A stretch of 7,139 nt of DNA from Acidobacteriota bacterium (GTDB lineage: Bacteria; Acidobacteriota; Terriglobia; Terriglobales; Acidobacteriaceae), in the NCBI GenBank assembly GCA_021801945.1, contig JAKABE010000168.1, positions 1-7,139 on the forward strand, read 5' to 3'. Each line of letters opens with the position of its first letter. The stretch's first letter is position 1. The notes beneath the pieces are model-generated. The model did no database searches and was not told the origin of the DNA. It worked only from the letters and a program-made list of their open reading frames with translations. This document shows, piece after piece, positions 1-5,052 of the stretch. A program made the position numbers and the translations under genes.

Positions 1-9
1 AAAGTTGAA

Positions 10-37
10 GGCGCCAGGAGCTTTCGCCCCTGGCGCC
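10..37. terminator. Strong hairpin at left edge, possible terminator
   Basis: GGCGCCAGG (10-18) and CCTGGCGCC (29-37) form a perfect 9-bp stem around a 10-nt loop. No T-run follows on the plus strand; on the minus strand the next bases are CTTCAACTTT, only mildly T-rich. It most likely ends a gene lying beyond the left edge. It also marks the left limit of the tandem array that begins at about base 43. Which strand it serves cannot be decided from this window. Confidence 0.5.
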
Positions 38-42
38 GATAG

Positions 43-645
43 GATGAACTCCCAGATTTCTTAGACCATTCATTGTCCCCTGCGGCTCGAAGATGAAGCT
101 CCGAGCTACCTCGGTTCCGCATCTGAAAGCCGTGCCGGCGATGGATCATCGAGTTTCCTCGAATCCCGCACCCTTCAGTCCTGCCGCGCCAAGTCTTCAG
201 GTCGCCCCGAATTCCCGCGTTCTAGCAGCGCCTTCTGTCGAAGCCCCGGGTTGCCCCAAGCCCTCGACGTTCCGGCAATTCGGAGGGCGAATCTTCGGGT
301 CGCCCCGAATCTTCGTTCCTTCCGCGACACCAGCAGCGAAGCTTTGGGTTGCCCCGCATCTTCACCCGCCAGCCTGCCTGCCGGTGGTTCTCCAGGTTGC
401 CCTGAATCGCACACCTGCCGGCGTCGCCGGCTTGCCGATTGCCGGGTTTCCCCGGCTTTCGCGCTTTCCGGCTCACCGGTCGACCGATCTCCGGGGTACC
501 CCGAATCTCACGTCTCCTAGTGTTGCCATACCTGCGTCTCCAAGCGTCCCTGGATCCTGCCGGTACGGCTGGGCCAATGATGAGTCCCAGACGTTTCTCG
601 AACCTTGCATCCTGCGGCGATGCCGAGGATGAATCTTCGTCTCCA
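43..645. repeat. Degenerate tandem array, twelve ~49-bp units with junction hairpins
   Basis: Aligning on the motif CCCCGAATCTTCG gives twelve unit starts at 60, 109, 157, 205, 254, 303, 352, 400, 450, 499, 548 and 597. The steps are 48 to 50 bp with a mean of 48.8. Each unit tends to end in CGGGTTG or a variant and the next begins CCCCGAATC, so a short hairpin with a 4-nt loop (commonly TTGC, TCGC or TTTC) sits at the junctions. The best stems are at 101-114, 149-162, 294-309 and 441-456. The first and last units resemble each other most. Long open frames cross the array on both strands, but a mostly 49-bp period shifts frame from unit to unit and none resembles a protein, so I read it as non-coding. 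It is not a CRISPR array: no segment is strictly conserved. Function unknown. Confidence 0.8.
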
Positions 646-873
646 GTCGGGCCACGCTCATTCGCGCTTGGCCTTAGGTGCAATATCGGGTCGTGCATAC
701 AAGTCATGGACCGGGCAAACCGGCTCATGAACTGCAGCAGTCAACCGCCTCTTGCATCGTCGTGCCAGGCTGGAACTGCGTGTCCAAGTTTCCTGGAAGG
801 TCACCAACTGAGTAAGGAGCGTAGGCGCGTTGCATCTGTGAAAGCAAGTGCAAAAACCGGAATCGCTTGTGGA
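646..873. other. Intergenic stretch, no gene recognised
   Basis: This stretch between the tandem array and the hairpin motif at 874 shows no recognisable coding region, RNA gene or mobile element. The open frames crossing it have no family features and run into the array or the acyltransferase gene. A site with seven of nine matches to a DnaA box (TGTGGATTT, 868-876, reverse orientation) lies at its right end, but one such match is weak evidence. Confidence 0.5.
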
Positions 874-892
874 TTTCACCAGCCTTGGTGCA
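874..892. repeat. Inverted-repeat motif, copy 1
   Basis: The sequence reads TTTCACCAGCCTTGGTGCA, with CACCA (877-881) and TGGTG (886-890) forming a 5-bp inverted repeat around a 4-nt loop. The same 19-mer, differing only at two loop bases, occurs at 4734-4752 upstream of dnaA. It could be a binding site for a regulator or a small mobile hairpin. No function is known to me. Confidence 0.5.
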
Positions 893-894
893 TT

Positions 895-916
895 GCGGCG
901 CGGTATTTCGCCGCGC
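895..916 (-). terminator. Hairpin after the rpmH-to-acyltransferase operon
   Basis: GCGCGG (898-903) pairs with CCGCGC (911-916) around a 7-nt loop; an alternative register pairs GCGGCG (895-900) with CGCCGC (909-914). It lies about 25 nt past the acyltransferase stop codon, where a terminator for the minus-strand operon would be expected. No T-run follows on the minus strand (next bases AATGCACC), so it may be an RNA-stabilising 3' hairpin or a weak terminator. Confidence 0.45.
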
Positions 917-940
917 GGAGGACGTGCCCGTGGAAGGGTG

Positions 941-1666
941 TCAGATACTGTCGGCGGGGAAGCTGCCCACGGTTTCGCCATCAGCCACGTTTTGTCCGGC
1001 CAGCACGATGGCGTGGCTTCCGATGCGCGCTCCCGGTCCGATCAGGGTTGGCGTCAACCGCACCTTCTCGTAATCATCCGCGCGGTGAGAGAGAGAAAAG
1101 ATCCGCGCATAGGAACCAATGACGGCGCGGTCGCCGATGGAGATGCCGCCGCGGTCGTTCAACAGAACACCCTGGCGGATGAGAGCCCCGTCGCCGATTG
1201 ACAGGTTGTAGCCATAGCGCAGTTCGACGCCGCGAAAAATCCTCACGCCCTTGCCTAGGTGGGCGAAGATATGGCGGCCCAGCATGCAGCGCAGGCGAAG
1301 GCCCAGCCAGTGGTTCAGCCCCAGCGCAGAACGGTCGAACATCTGCCAGAACCAGAGCAAGGGTTTGCGCGGAGCAAAGCGCGCATGATCGATGTCGGGA
1401 AAGTGCTCGACCTCCAGGGTCACGTTGGCGGGGGCCAGCGAGAGGCCAAGGACGTTGCCGGGCAGTTCAGAGGTGAGCGTCAGGTTGAGCTTGCCGCCGT
1501 GCGGCCGGCCCAGGTAGAGCTGGTAAAGCTGATCGCGCACGATCTCGGCGCGTATCTCTGGCCCCTGATGGCGGGTGAACTCGTCGTCGAGAAACTGAAT
1601 CCAGCGCCGGTAAACCTCTTCCGCCTCGGGCTCGGGATGGGGGATCTGAGTCTCAATGGTCGCCAT
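941..1666 (-). CDS. Hexapeptide-repeat (left-handed beta-helix) acyltransferase
   Basis: This is a 241-residue protein from the ATG at 1666. Residues about 137-230 show hexapeptide periodicity (LGKGVRI, NLSIGDGALI, GISIGDRAVIG, TLIGPGARIGSHAIV), the left-handed beta-helix of trimeric acyltransferases that use acetyl-CoA or another acyl donor. His194 in SLSHRADDY sits where the catalytic His lies in maltose or galactoside O-acetyltransferases. The C-terminus (VGSFPADSI) corresponds to the usual VGNPAKVI ending. Residues 1-130 are not helix repeats and look like an added alpha/beta region, longer than the N-terminal cap of maltose acetyltransferases. The substrate is unknown; a sugar or envelope glycan is the usual guess. 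It is the last gene of the operon, 48 nt after yidC. An in-frame GTG at 1687 would add seven residues (MVYRARD), but neither start has a good Shine-Dalgarno sequence. Confidence 0.8.
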   Translation of the reverse strand: MATIETQIPHPEPEAEEVYRRWIQFLDDEFTRHQGPEIRAEIVRDQLYQLYLGRPHGGKLNLTLTSELPGNVLGLSLAPANVTLEVEHFPDIDHARFAPRKPLLWFWQMFDRSALGLNHWLGLRLRCMLGRHIFAHLGKGVRIFRGVELRYGYNLSIGDGALIRQGVLLNDRGGISIGDRAVIGSYARIFSLSHRADDYEKVRLTPTLIGPGARIGSHAIVLAGQNVADGETVGSFPADSI

Positions 1667-1714
1667 ATCTCTTGCACGATAAACCACAAGGCCCGGCCGC
1701 GGCGAGAGGATCCA

Positions 1715-3562
1715 TTAGCGGCGGCCGGCTCCGGCCTTCTTAAGCGTTTTTCGCGTCTCCATGGCACGCATCTCCCTGCCCATCTTGGACTGGTTGATGC
1801 CAAACTGCATGATCAGATAAAGCACGTTGCTGGTAGCCCAATAGAGCGCCAGTCCGGAAGCGAAGTGGAACATCGTAAAGCCGATGATCACCGGCATTAC
1901 GAAGGCCATCATGCGCCGTTGCGCGGCGTCCATGCCCGGCATGGGCGAGATGAGCTGGGTTACGAACATGGTGAGGATGATGAGGATGGGTAGGATGTAA
2001 GTCGGGTCGGGCGCGGACAGATCGGGCAGCCAGAGCCAGTGCGCCTGGCGCAGCTCGATGGCGTTTTCCAGCACCTTGTAGTAGGCGAAGAACAGCGGCA
2101 TCTGCACCAGCATGGGCAGGCAGCCGCCGTACATGTTGATGCCCTCTTCCTTATAGAGTGCCATCATCTCCGTGTTCATCTGAGCTTTCTTGGGGTCGTT
2201 CATTTTCAGATGAGCGTAGCGTTTCTTGATGGCCTCCACCTTGGGCTGGATGCGCCTCATCTTCAACGACGACTTCATCATCATGAAGCGCGTGGGCAGC
2301 ATGAGCACGGTGAAGATGACGGTGATGATGATGATGGCCCAGCCCCAGTTGTACTTGCCCGGCCCCATCAAGTTGCGCAGGAAGCGCAGGGCGAAATAGA
2401 GCGGCTTGGCGATGACGGTCCACCAGCCGAACTCGATCAGCGGTTCGAGCGACTTTCCGCTGGCCTTACCGTCAGGGCCGATGGCATGGATCGAGGTCAG
2501 CACGTCCACGGCCTTGGGCCCGGCAAAGAGGCGCAGCCGGGTAATTCCGCTGGTATCGCCCACGGCCAGCCCGATCACATCGTCGGGAGTTTTCTTGCTG
2601 GTCGGGTCGTTCAGGTTGCTGGGTATATCGATCGTATGGTGCAGAGTGACCACGGTGGCGCGTTCCGGCACGTCGGGCAGGAAGGCTGCGGCGAAATACA
2701 GATCGTCAACGGCGGCGTACCCATATGGCGCATCGAAGGTGGCGTTGCCGCTCACCTTTTTGGCGTCGACTGTTGTCTGTTTGCCGCCGACCGAGGTCAC
2801 GAAGTAGGATGGCGTGCGCACGCGGGTGTGGGTGAGCGATGGGGGCCCGAACTCCTCCATGTCGCCCAGGCCTGCCGGCCACTCGATCAGCGCGCGCACC
2901 GGCACGCCATTGCGCTTCACCGCAGTGTCAATCGACACCACGTAGCTCGAATTGAAGTGGATAGATTTCACTACGTCCAGGCCATTAACGGCGTAGTGAA
3001 ACGTCAGCGTGGCGGGCGCCACGACTCGGCCGTTCGAGGGCGGCGGCGCGCCATTCACCGTCACCTGGTACAGCGCATCGTTTAACTGGCTGGTCAGGGC
3101 GGGATCGTAGGTGAACAGCCTCAAGGGATAACCGAAGCGCGCCGAGGCCTCGGGTTGCACCAGATCCAGCGGCCGCCCCTCGGAGTCGGAGTACTTCTTC
3201 AGAATCCACTGCTTTACCTGTGCGCCGCGGTTCGTGAAGACGATCCGATAAAGCTCGTTTTCGACCGTGATCTGCGACTGTGCCGAGGCTTGGATCACTG
3301 GGGCAGGCGCGACAGCGTGCGCCGGCTTCGTGGCCTTCGCGACAGCCCGCGGTTGAGCGGACGCGGGAGGAGCGGCCATCTGAGCGGGTTTCTGCTCTTG
3401 CCTCTGGCTCTGCACGGGCTTGGGCTGTGGAGGCTTGGGCTTGTTGAAAAAGGTCTCGTAGCCAAGGAAGACGAGCAGAAGCAGCATCCAGAAGACCATG
3501 TTGGAGCGGGCATCGCCTCCGGGTCCCTGGTTCTGAAGATTGGGATTGCGAATTTCGGGCAA
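1715..3562 (-). CDS. yidC: Membrane protein insertase YidC (Gram-negative type)
   Basis: YidC/Oxa1/Alb3 insertase of 615 residues; it places membrane proteins in the inner membrane alone or with SecYEG. There is an N-terminal anchor at about 22-38, a Pro/Ala/Lys-rich linker (40-90) and a large periplasmic P1 domain (about 92-365). The conserved core follows: amphipathic helix 372-400, TM2 406-423, cytoplasmic hairpin with KMRRIQPK (434-441), TM3 478-498 (YGGCLPMLVQMP), TM4 about 521-540, TM5 551-568 and TM6 570-590. The tail is basic. Start codon is TTG at 3562 with AGGA about 9 nt upstream (ACAGGAAACG). The gene lies 51 nt after yidD. In alignment with E. coli (IIIITFIVRGIMYP), the position of the functional Arg366 is Thr418 here; the nearest arginine is Arg425, just past the TM2 proline. 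The length is near that of other diderm YidC proteins. Confidence 0.96.
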   Translation of the reverse strand: MPEIRNPNLQNQGPGGDARSNMVFWMLLLLVFLGYETFFNKPKPPQPKPVQSQRQEQKPAQMAAPPASAQPRAVAKATKPAHAVAPAPVIQASAQSQITVENELYRIVFTNRGAQVKQWILKKYSDSEGRPLDLVQPEASARFGYPLRLFTYDPALTSQLNDALYQVTVNGAPPPSNGRVVAPATLTFHYAVNGLDVVKSIHFNSSYVVSIDTAVKRNGVPVRALIEWPAGLGDMEEFGPPSLTHTRVRTPSYFVTSVGGKQTTVDAKKVSGNATFDAPYGYAAVDDLYFAAAFLPDVPERATVVTLHHTIDIPSNLNDPTSKKTPDDVIGLAVGDTSGITRLRLFAGPKAVDVLTSIHAIGPDGKASGKSLEPLIEFGWWTVIAKPLYFALRFLRNLMGPGKYNWGWAIIIITVIFTVLMLPTRFMMMKSSLKMRRIQPKVEAIKKRYAHLKMNDPKKAQMNTEMMALYKEEGINMYGGCLPMLVQMPLFFAYYKVLENAIELRQAHWLWLPDLSAPDPTYILPILIILTMFVTQLISPMPGMDAAQRRMMAFVMPVIIGFTMFHFASGLALYWATSNVLYLIMQFGINQSKMGREMRAMETRKTLKKAGAGRR

Positions 3563-3588
3563 AGAACGTTTCCTGTCGGTTAGAAGGA

Positions 3589-3605
3589 GCAGCCTTGCGG
3601 GCTGC
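3589..3605 (-). other. Intercistronic hairpin between yidD and yidC
   Basis: GCAGCC (3589-3594) and GGCTGC (3600-3605) make a perfect 6-bp stem with a 5-nt loop, 8 nt after the yidD stop and about 27 nt before the yidC TTG start on the minus strand. No T-run follows it there, so full termination is unlikely. Partial attenuation or an RNA-processing and stability role are possible. It lies upstream of the yidC Shine-Dalgarno and does not cover it. Confidence 0.4.
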
Positions 3606-3613
3606 CGCTGTTT

Positions 3614-3880
3614 CTATGGTAAAGGCTCATGGTGAAAAGGTCTTGGAATTGTGGGAGGGGGTACCGGATCTAGCCCGCCGCGGGCAAAGGGATGACAGCG
3701 CAGTAGCCTCCACGCGGCCAGCGCACCGCCGCGGAGAGGGCCATGTGTGGCGATGGCGATGGCGGCGTACTCCGAGCAGGTGGGCAGATACTTGCAGCCG
3801 CCCGTGCCCAAGCTGTGCAGCGCCGGGGAAAGCCAGCGTCGATAGAAGGCGAGAAGGGCGAGCAGCAGGCGGGTAATCAT
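3614..3880 (-). CDS. yidD: Membrane protein insertion efficiency factor YidD
   Basis: An 88-residue protein of the YidD family, a small protein at the inner face of the cytoplasmic membrane that aids YidC-dependent insertion. The family pattern is clear: FYRRWLSP (12-19), the cysteine-containing [11 protein letters not shown] (29-39, Cys29 and Cys35), HG at 46-47, RLLRCHP (58-64, Cys62) and GGLDPVP (68-74). The first ten residues form the short amphipathic helix thought to touch the membrane. The start ATG overlaps the rnpA stop as ATGA (3877-3880), indicating translational coupling. The length is normal for the family (70-110). Confidence 0.96.
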   Translation of the reverse strand: MITRLLLALLAFYRRWLSPALHSLGTGGCKYLPTCSEYAAIAIATHGPLRGGALAAWRLLRCHPFARGGLDPVPPPTIPRPFHHEPLP

Positions 3881-4326
3881 GCGTGCCTGGCTCCCGCGCC
3901 GCGTGTGGGCGGTTCCGGCCGGGTGCCGAGCCAGGATTCAGAGCGTTGGGCCTCGGCCCGCGCACGTTGGAGGATGTGCTCAATTTCCGCATCGAGCTTT
4001 GCGAATTCCATAGTGAGTACGCTGCGGCGCGGATGCAGGATCAGATCAAATCCTTCGGGCAGAAGTTCCACATGGCGGCGCAATGCTTCGCGCATCCGGC
4101 GCTTGATGCGGTTGCGTTCGTGTGCTTTGCCTAGGACCTTGCCGACGGTCAGGCCGACCCTGGCACCGGCCGCTTCGCCTGTCGTCGACCGCGGAGCCAG
4201 AAAGCAGCGCATGGACGGAGATTGCAATCTGCGGCTAGCGGCATAAGCACGCCCAAAGTCGGCGTGTTTGCGCAGACGAGCGCCCGCCAGCGATTGGCGC
4301 GGAGCGGGCTTGGAATTCAGGATCAT
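3877..4326 (-). CDS. rnpA: Ribonuclease P protein component
   Basis: A 149-residue basic protein, the protein subunit of RNase P, which binds the RNase P RNA and helps position the 5' leader of precursor tRNA. The family signature is visible: [12 protein letters not shown] (17-28), [28 protein letters not shown] (56-83) with the RNR motif at 71-73, and FDLILHPR (93-100). It is longer than the usual 110-130 residues; the extra part is a C-terminal tail after about residue 125, rich in Arg, Pro and Ala, of no known role. It starts 55 nt after rpmH and its stop overlaps the yidD start. The ATG at 4326 has no clear Shine-Dalgarno (GAGCTTTCCCC precedes it), but no better in-frame start is evident before the conserved region. 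Confidence 0.95.
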   Translation of the reverse strand: MILNSKPAPRQSLAGARLRKHADFGRAYAASRRLQSPSMRCFLAPRSTTGEAAGARVGLTVGKVLGKAHERNRIKRRMREALRRHVELLPEGFDLILHPRRSVLTMEFAKLDAEIEHILQRARAEAQRSESWLGTRPEPPTRGAGARHA

Positions 4327-4381
4327 GGGGAAAGCTCATCCGCAACGAGCGCCCTGCGCCGCCAAACGAATGGCTGCTGGC

Positions 4382-4537
4382 TCAGTCGCGGTAACCGGCG
4401 GTCACCGTGACACGCTTACGGCCCGCGGCGCGGCGGCGGCTCAGCACGGCGGCGCCGGACTTGGTCTTCATGCGCGCCCGAAACCCGTGTGTCTTTACAC
4501 GGCGGCGGCGGTTGGGTTGAAATGTGCGCTTGGGCAT
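4382..4537 (-). CDS. rpmH: 50S ribosomal protein L34
   Basis: A 51-codon gene with the L34 sequence: [19 protein letters not shown] at the start, then ARMKTKSG and [14 protein letters not shown]34 is a small, very basic protein of the large ribosomal subunit. The ATG at 4537 has a good Shine-Dalgarno AGGAG at 4547-4551, 9 nt away. The protein runs seven residues (TAGYRD and a preceding V) around or past the usual KRLTV end; E. coli L34 has 46 residues. It is the first gene of the minus-strand operon and is divergent from dnaA, the common arrangement at bacterial origins. Confidence 0.97.
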   Translation of the reverse strand: MPKRTFQPNRRRRVKTHGFRARMKTKSGAAVLSRRRAAGRKRVTVTAGYRD

Positions 4538-4586
4538 AGATTTGCGCTCCTGCTTCTACTCCGCGATCTGCGTCTTAGCAATTCCA

Positions 4587-4615
4587 AGTATACAGGAGGC
4601 CGTAAGTGGAATCCA
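4587..4615 (-). promoter_or_regulatory. Candidate rpmH operon promoter
   Basis: On the minus strand a good -10 box TATACT (4587-4592) is preceded by 17 bp and a weak -35 TGGATT (4610-4615, three of six matches to TTGACA). Transcription would begin near 4580, giving a leader of about 43 nt with the AGGAG of rpmH. The position is what one expects for the promoter driving rpmH, rnpA, yidD, yidC and the acyltransferase. Confidence 0.5.
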
Positions 4616-4697
4616 GCAGCGCGCCGAGAGGGGCTTGACGCCCAGGCAAACCGAAGCAGCGGTTCGAAGTGAGAGAAGAGGAGACTGCGTTTGCCTG

Positions 4698-4785
4698 TTC
4701 TCCACCAGTGACTCCGGTAACAAATGCGCCATCTTTCACCAGCAATGGTGCAACTTTTCGTGAGGGCAGAAAACTTTGTGAAAGA
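4698..4785. promoter_or_regulatory. Cluster of DnaA-box-like sites
   Basis: Three sites share the pattern T(T/C)(C/T)T(C/T)CAC(A/C): TTCTCCACC (4698-4706), TCTTTCACC (4732-4740) and, on the minus strand, TCTTTCACA (4785-4777). The first matches TTATCCACA at seven of nine positions; the others match at five or six. The second and third form an 8-bp inverted repeat, TCTTTCAC facing GTGAAAGA. They lie directly upstream of the dnaA promoter candidate, a place suited to autoregulation or origin binding. This is weak evidence by consensus alone. Confidence 0.3.
4734..4752. repeat. Inverted-repeat motif, copy 2
   Basis: TTTCACCAGCAATGGTGCA matches the copy at 874-892 at 17 of 19 bases; both differences are in the loop, so the CACCA/TGGTG arms (4737-4741 and 4746-4750) are identical. 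It lies about 40 bp upstream of the candidate -35 box of dnaA and overlaps a DnaA-box-like site, so a regulatory role is possible. Confidence 0.5.
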
Positions 4786-4789
4786 GAGA

Positions 4790-4817
4790 TTGCAACGCGC
4801 TCCAGATGTGCTACTAT
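4790..4817 (+). promoter_or_regulatory. Candidate dnaA promoter with extended -10
   Basis: A -35 box TTGCAA (4790-4795, four of six matches) is followed after 16 bp by TACTAT (4812-4817), with the extended -10 dinucleotide TG at 4809-4810 one base before it. Transcription would start near 4824, leaving a leader of about 230 nt before the ATG at 5053. This is the best sigma-70-like match on the plus strand in the region. Confidence 0.55.
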
Positions 4818-4896
4818 CGGGACCGTTCAAGCAAGTTTAAGCGTCCGACCAAGAAGGCTACTAGAGTCTGGCGGAGCGGGATTCGCAAACACGGCC

Positions 4897-4916
4897 CCCA
4901 GAGCAAATCTTCTGGG
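4897..4916 (+). other. Small hairpin in the dnaA leader
   Basis: CCCAGAG (4897-4903) pairs with TTCTGGG (4910-4916) with one G-T pair and a 6-nt loop, inside the predicted dnaA leader. No T-run follows, so it is not a clear attenuator. It might affect leader stability or simply be chance. Confidence 0.3.
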
Positions 4917-5052
4917 ACAAACTCACGGTGAATAAGCAGGGAACGGAAGTGCGTAAGGTTGCGGCCTCGCGCCAGGAGGCTGTTCTTTGCTTCACCTCGG
5001 TAAAATAGACGGGCCCTGCACCTTAGAACGGACGCTGGCAAGGATTGGAACG

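Larger units (their letters stand above)
4538..5052. other. rpmH-dnaA intergenic region, candidate origin region
   Basis: This 515-bp region separates the divergent rpmH and dnaA genes, where the chromosomal origin often lies. It contains both promoter candidates, an inverted-repeat motif (4734-4752), a loose cluster of DnaA-box-like sites (4698-4785) and a long dnaA leader. Reading both strands, I found no exact TTATCCACA or TTATNCACA box and no strongly AT-rich unwinding tract. Origin function is therefore suggested by gene order only and may lie elsewhere. Confidence 0.4.

Noticed and set aside
93..632. Open frame of 179 codons over the tandem array, and overlapping frames on the minus strand
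   Set aside because: The frame crosses 48-50 bp repeats, mostly 49 bp, that shift phase from unit to unit. The product is low-complexity Pro/Ser/Arg-rich with no family features, and equally long frames exist on the other strand, as expected in GC-rich non-coding DNA.
43..645. CRISPR array
   Set aside because: The period resembles repeat plus spacer of a very short array, but no segment is strictly conserved between units, there are no unique spacers, and no cas gene is present.
868..876. Single DnaA-box-like site TGTGGATTT
   Set aside because: Two mismatches from TTATCCACA and isolated; such matches arise by chance, so it is mentioned only for its closeness to the repeated motif.
658..981. 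107-codon minus-strand frame overlapping the end of the acyltransferase gene
   Set aside because: It begins inside the acyltransferase coding region in another frame, has no family features, and lacks a ribosome site.
1723..1736. GGCCGG/CCGGCC inverted repeat at the end of yidC
   Set aside because: It lies within the last yidC codons encoding KAGAGRR, has only a 2-nt loop and is followed by a co-directional gene, so termination is unlikely.
2039..3085. 348-codon open frame antisense to yidC
   Set aside because: It is a shadow of yidC: His/Arg-rich, no recognisable domain, no ribosome site.
4655..4675. GGTTCGAAGT resembling a tRNA T-loop
   Set aside because: No acceptor, D-arm or anticodon stem can be folded around it, so it is not a tRNA.
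4865..5008. Short open frame in the dnaA leader, possible GTG start at 4928
   Set aside because: No Shine-Dalgarno precedes the GTG and the sequence SLAERDSQTRPPEQ has no recognisable family. A leader peptide cannot be excluded, but support is too thin.
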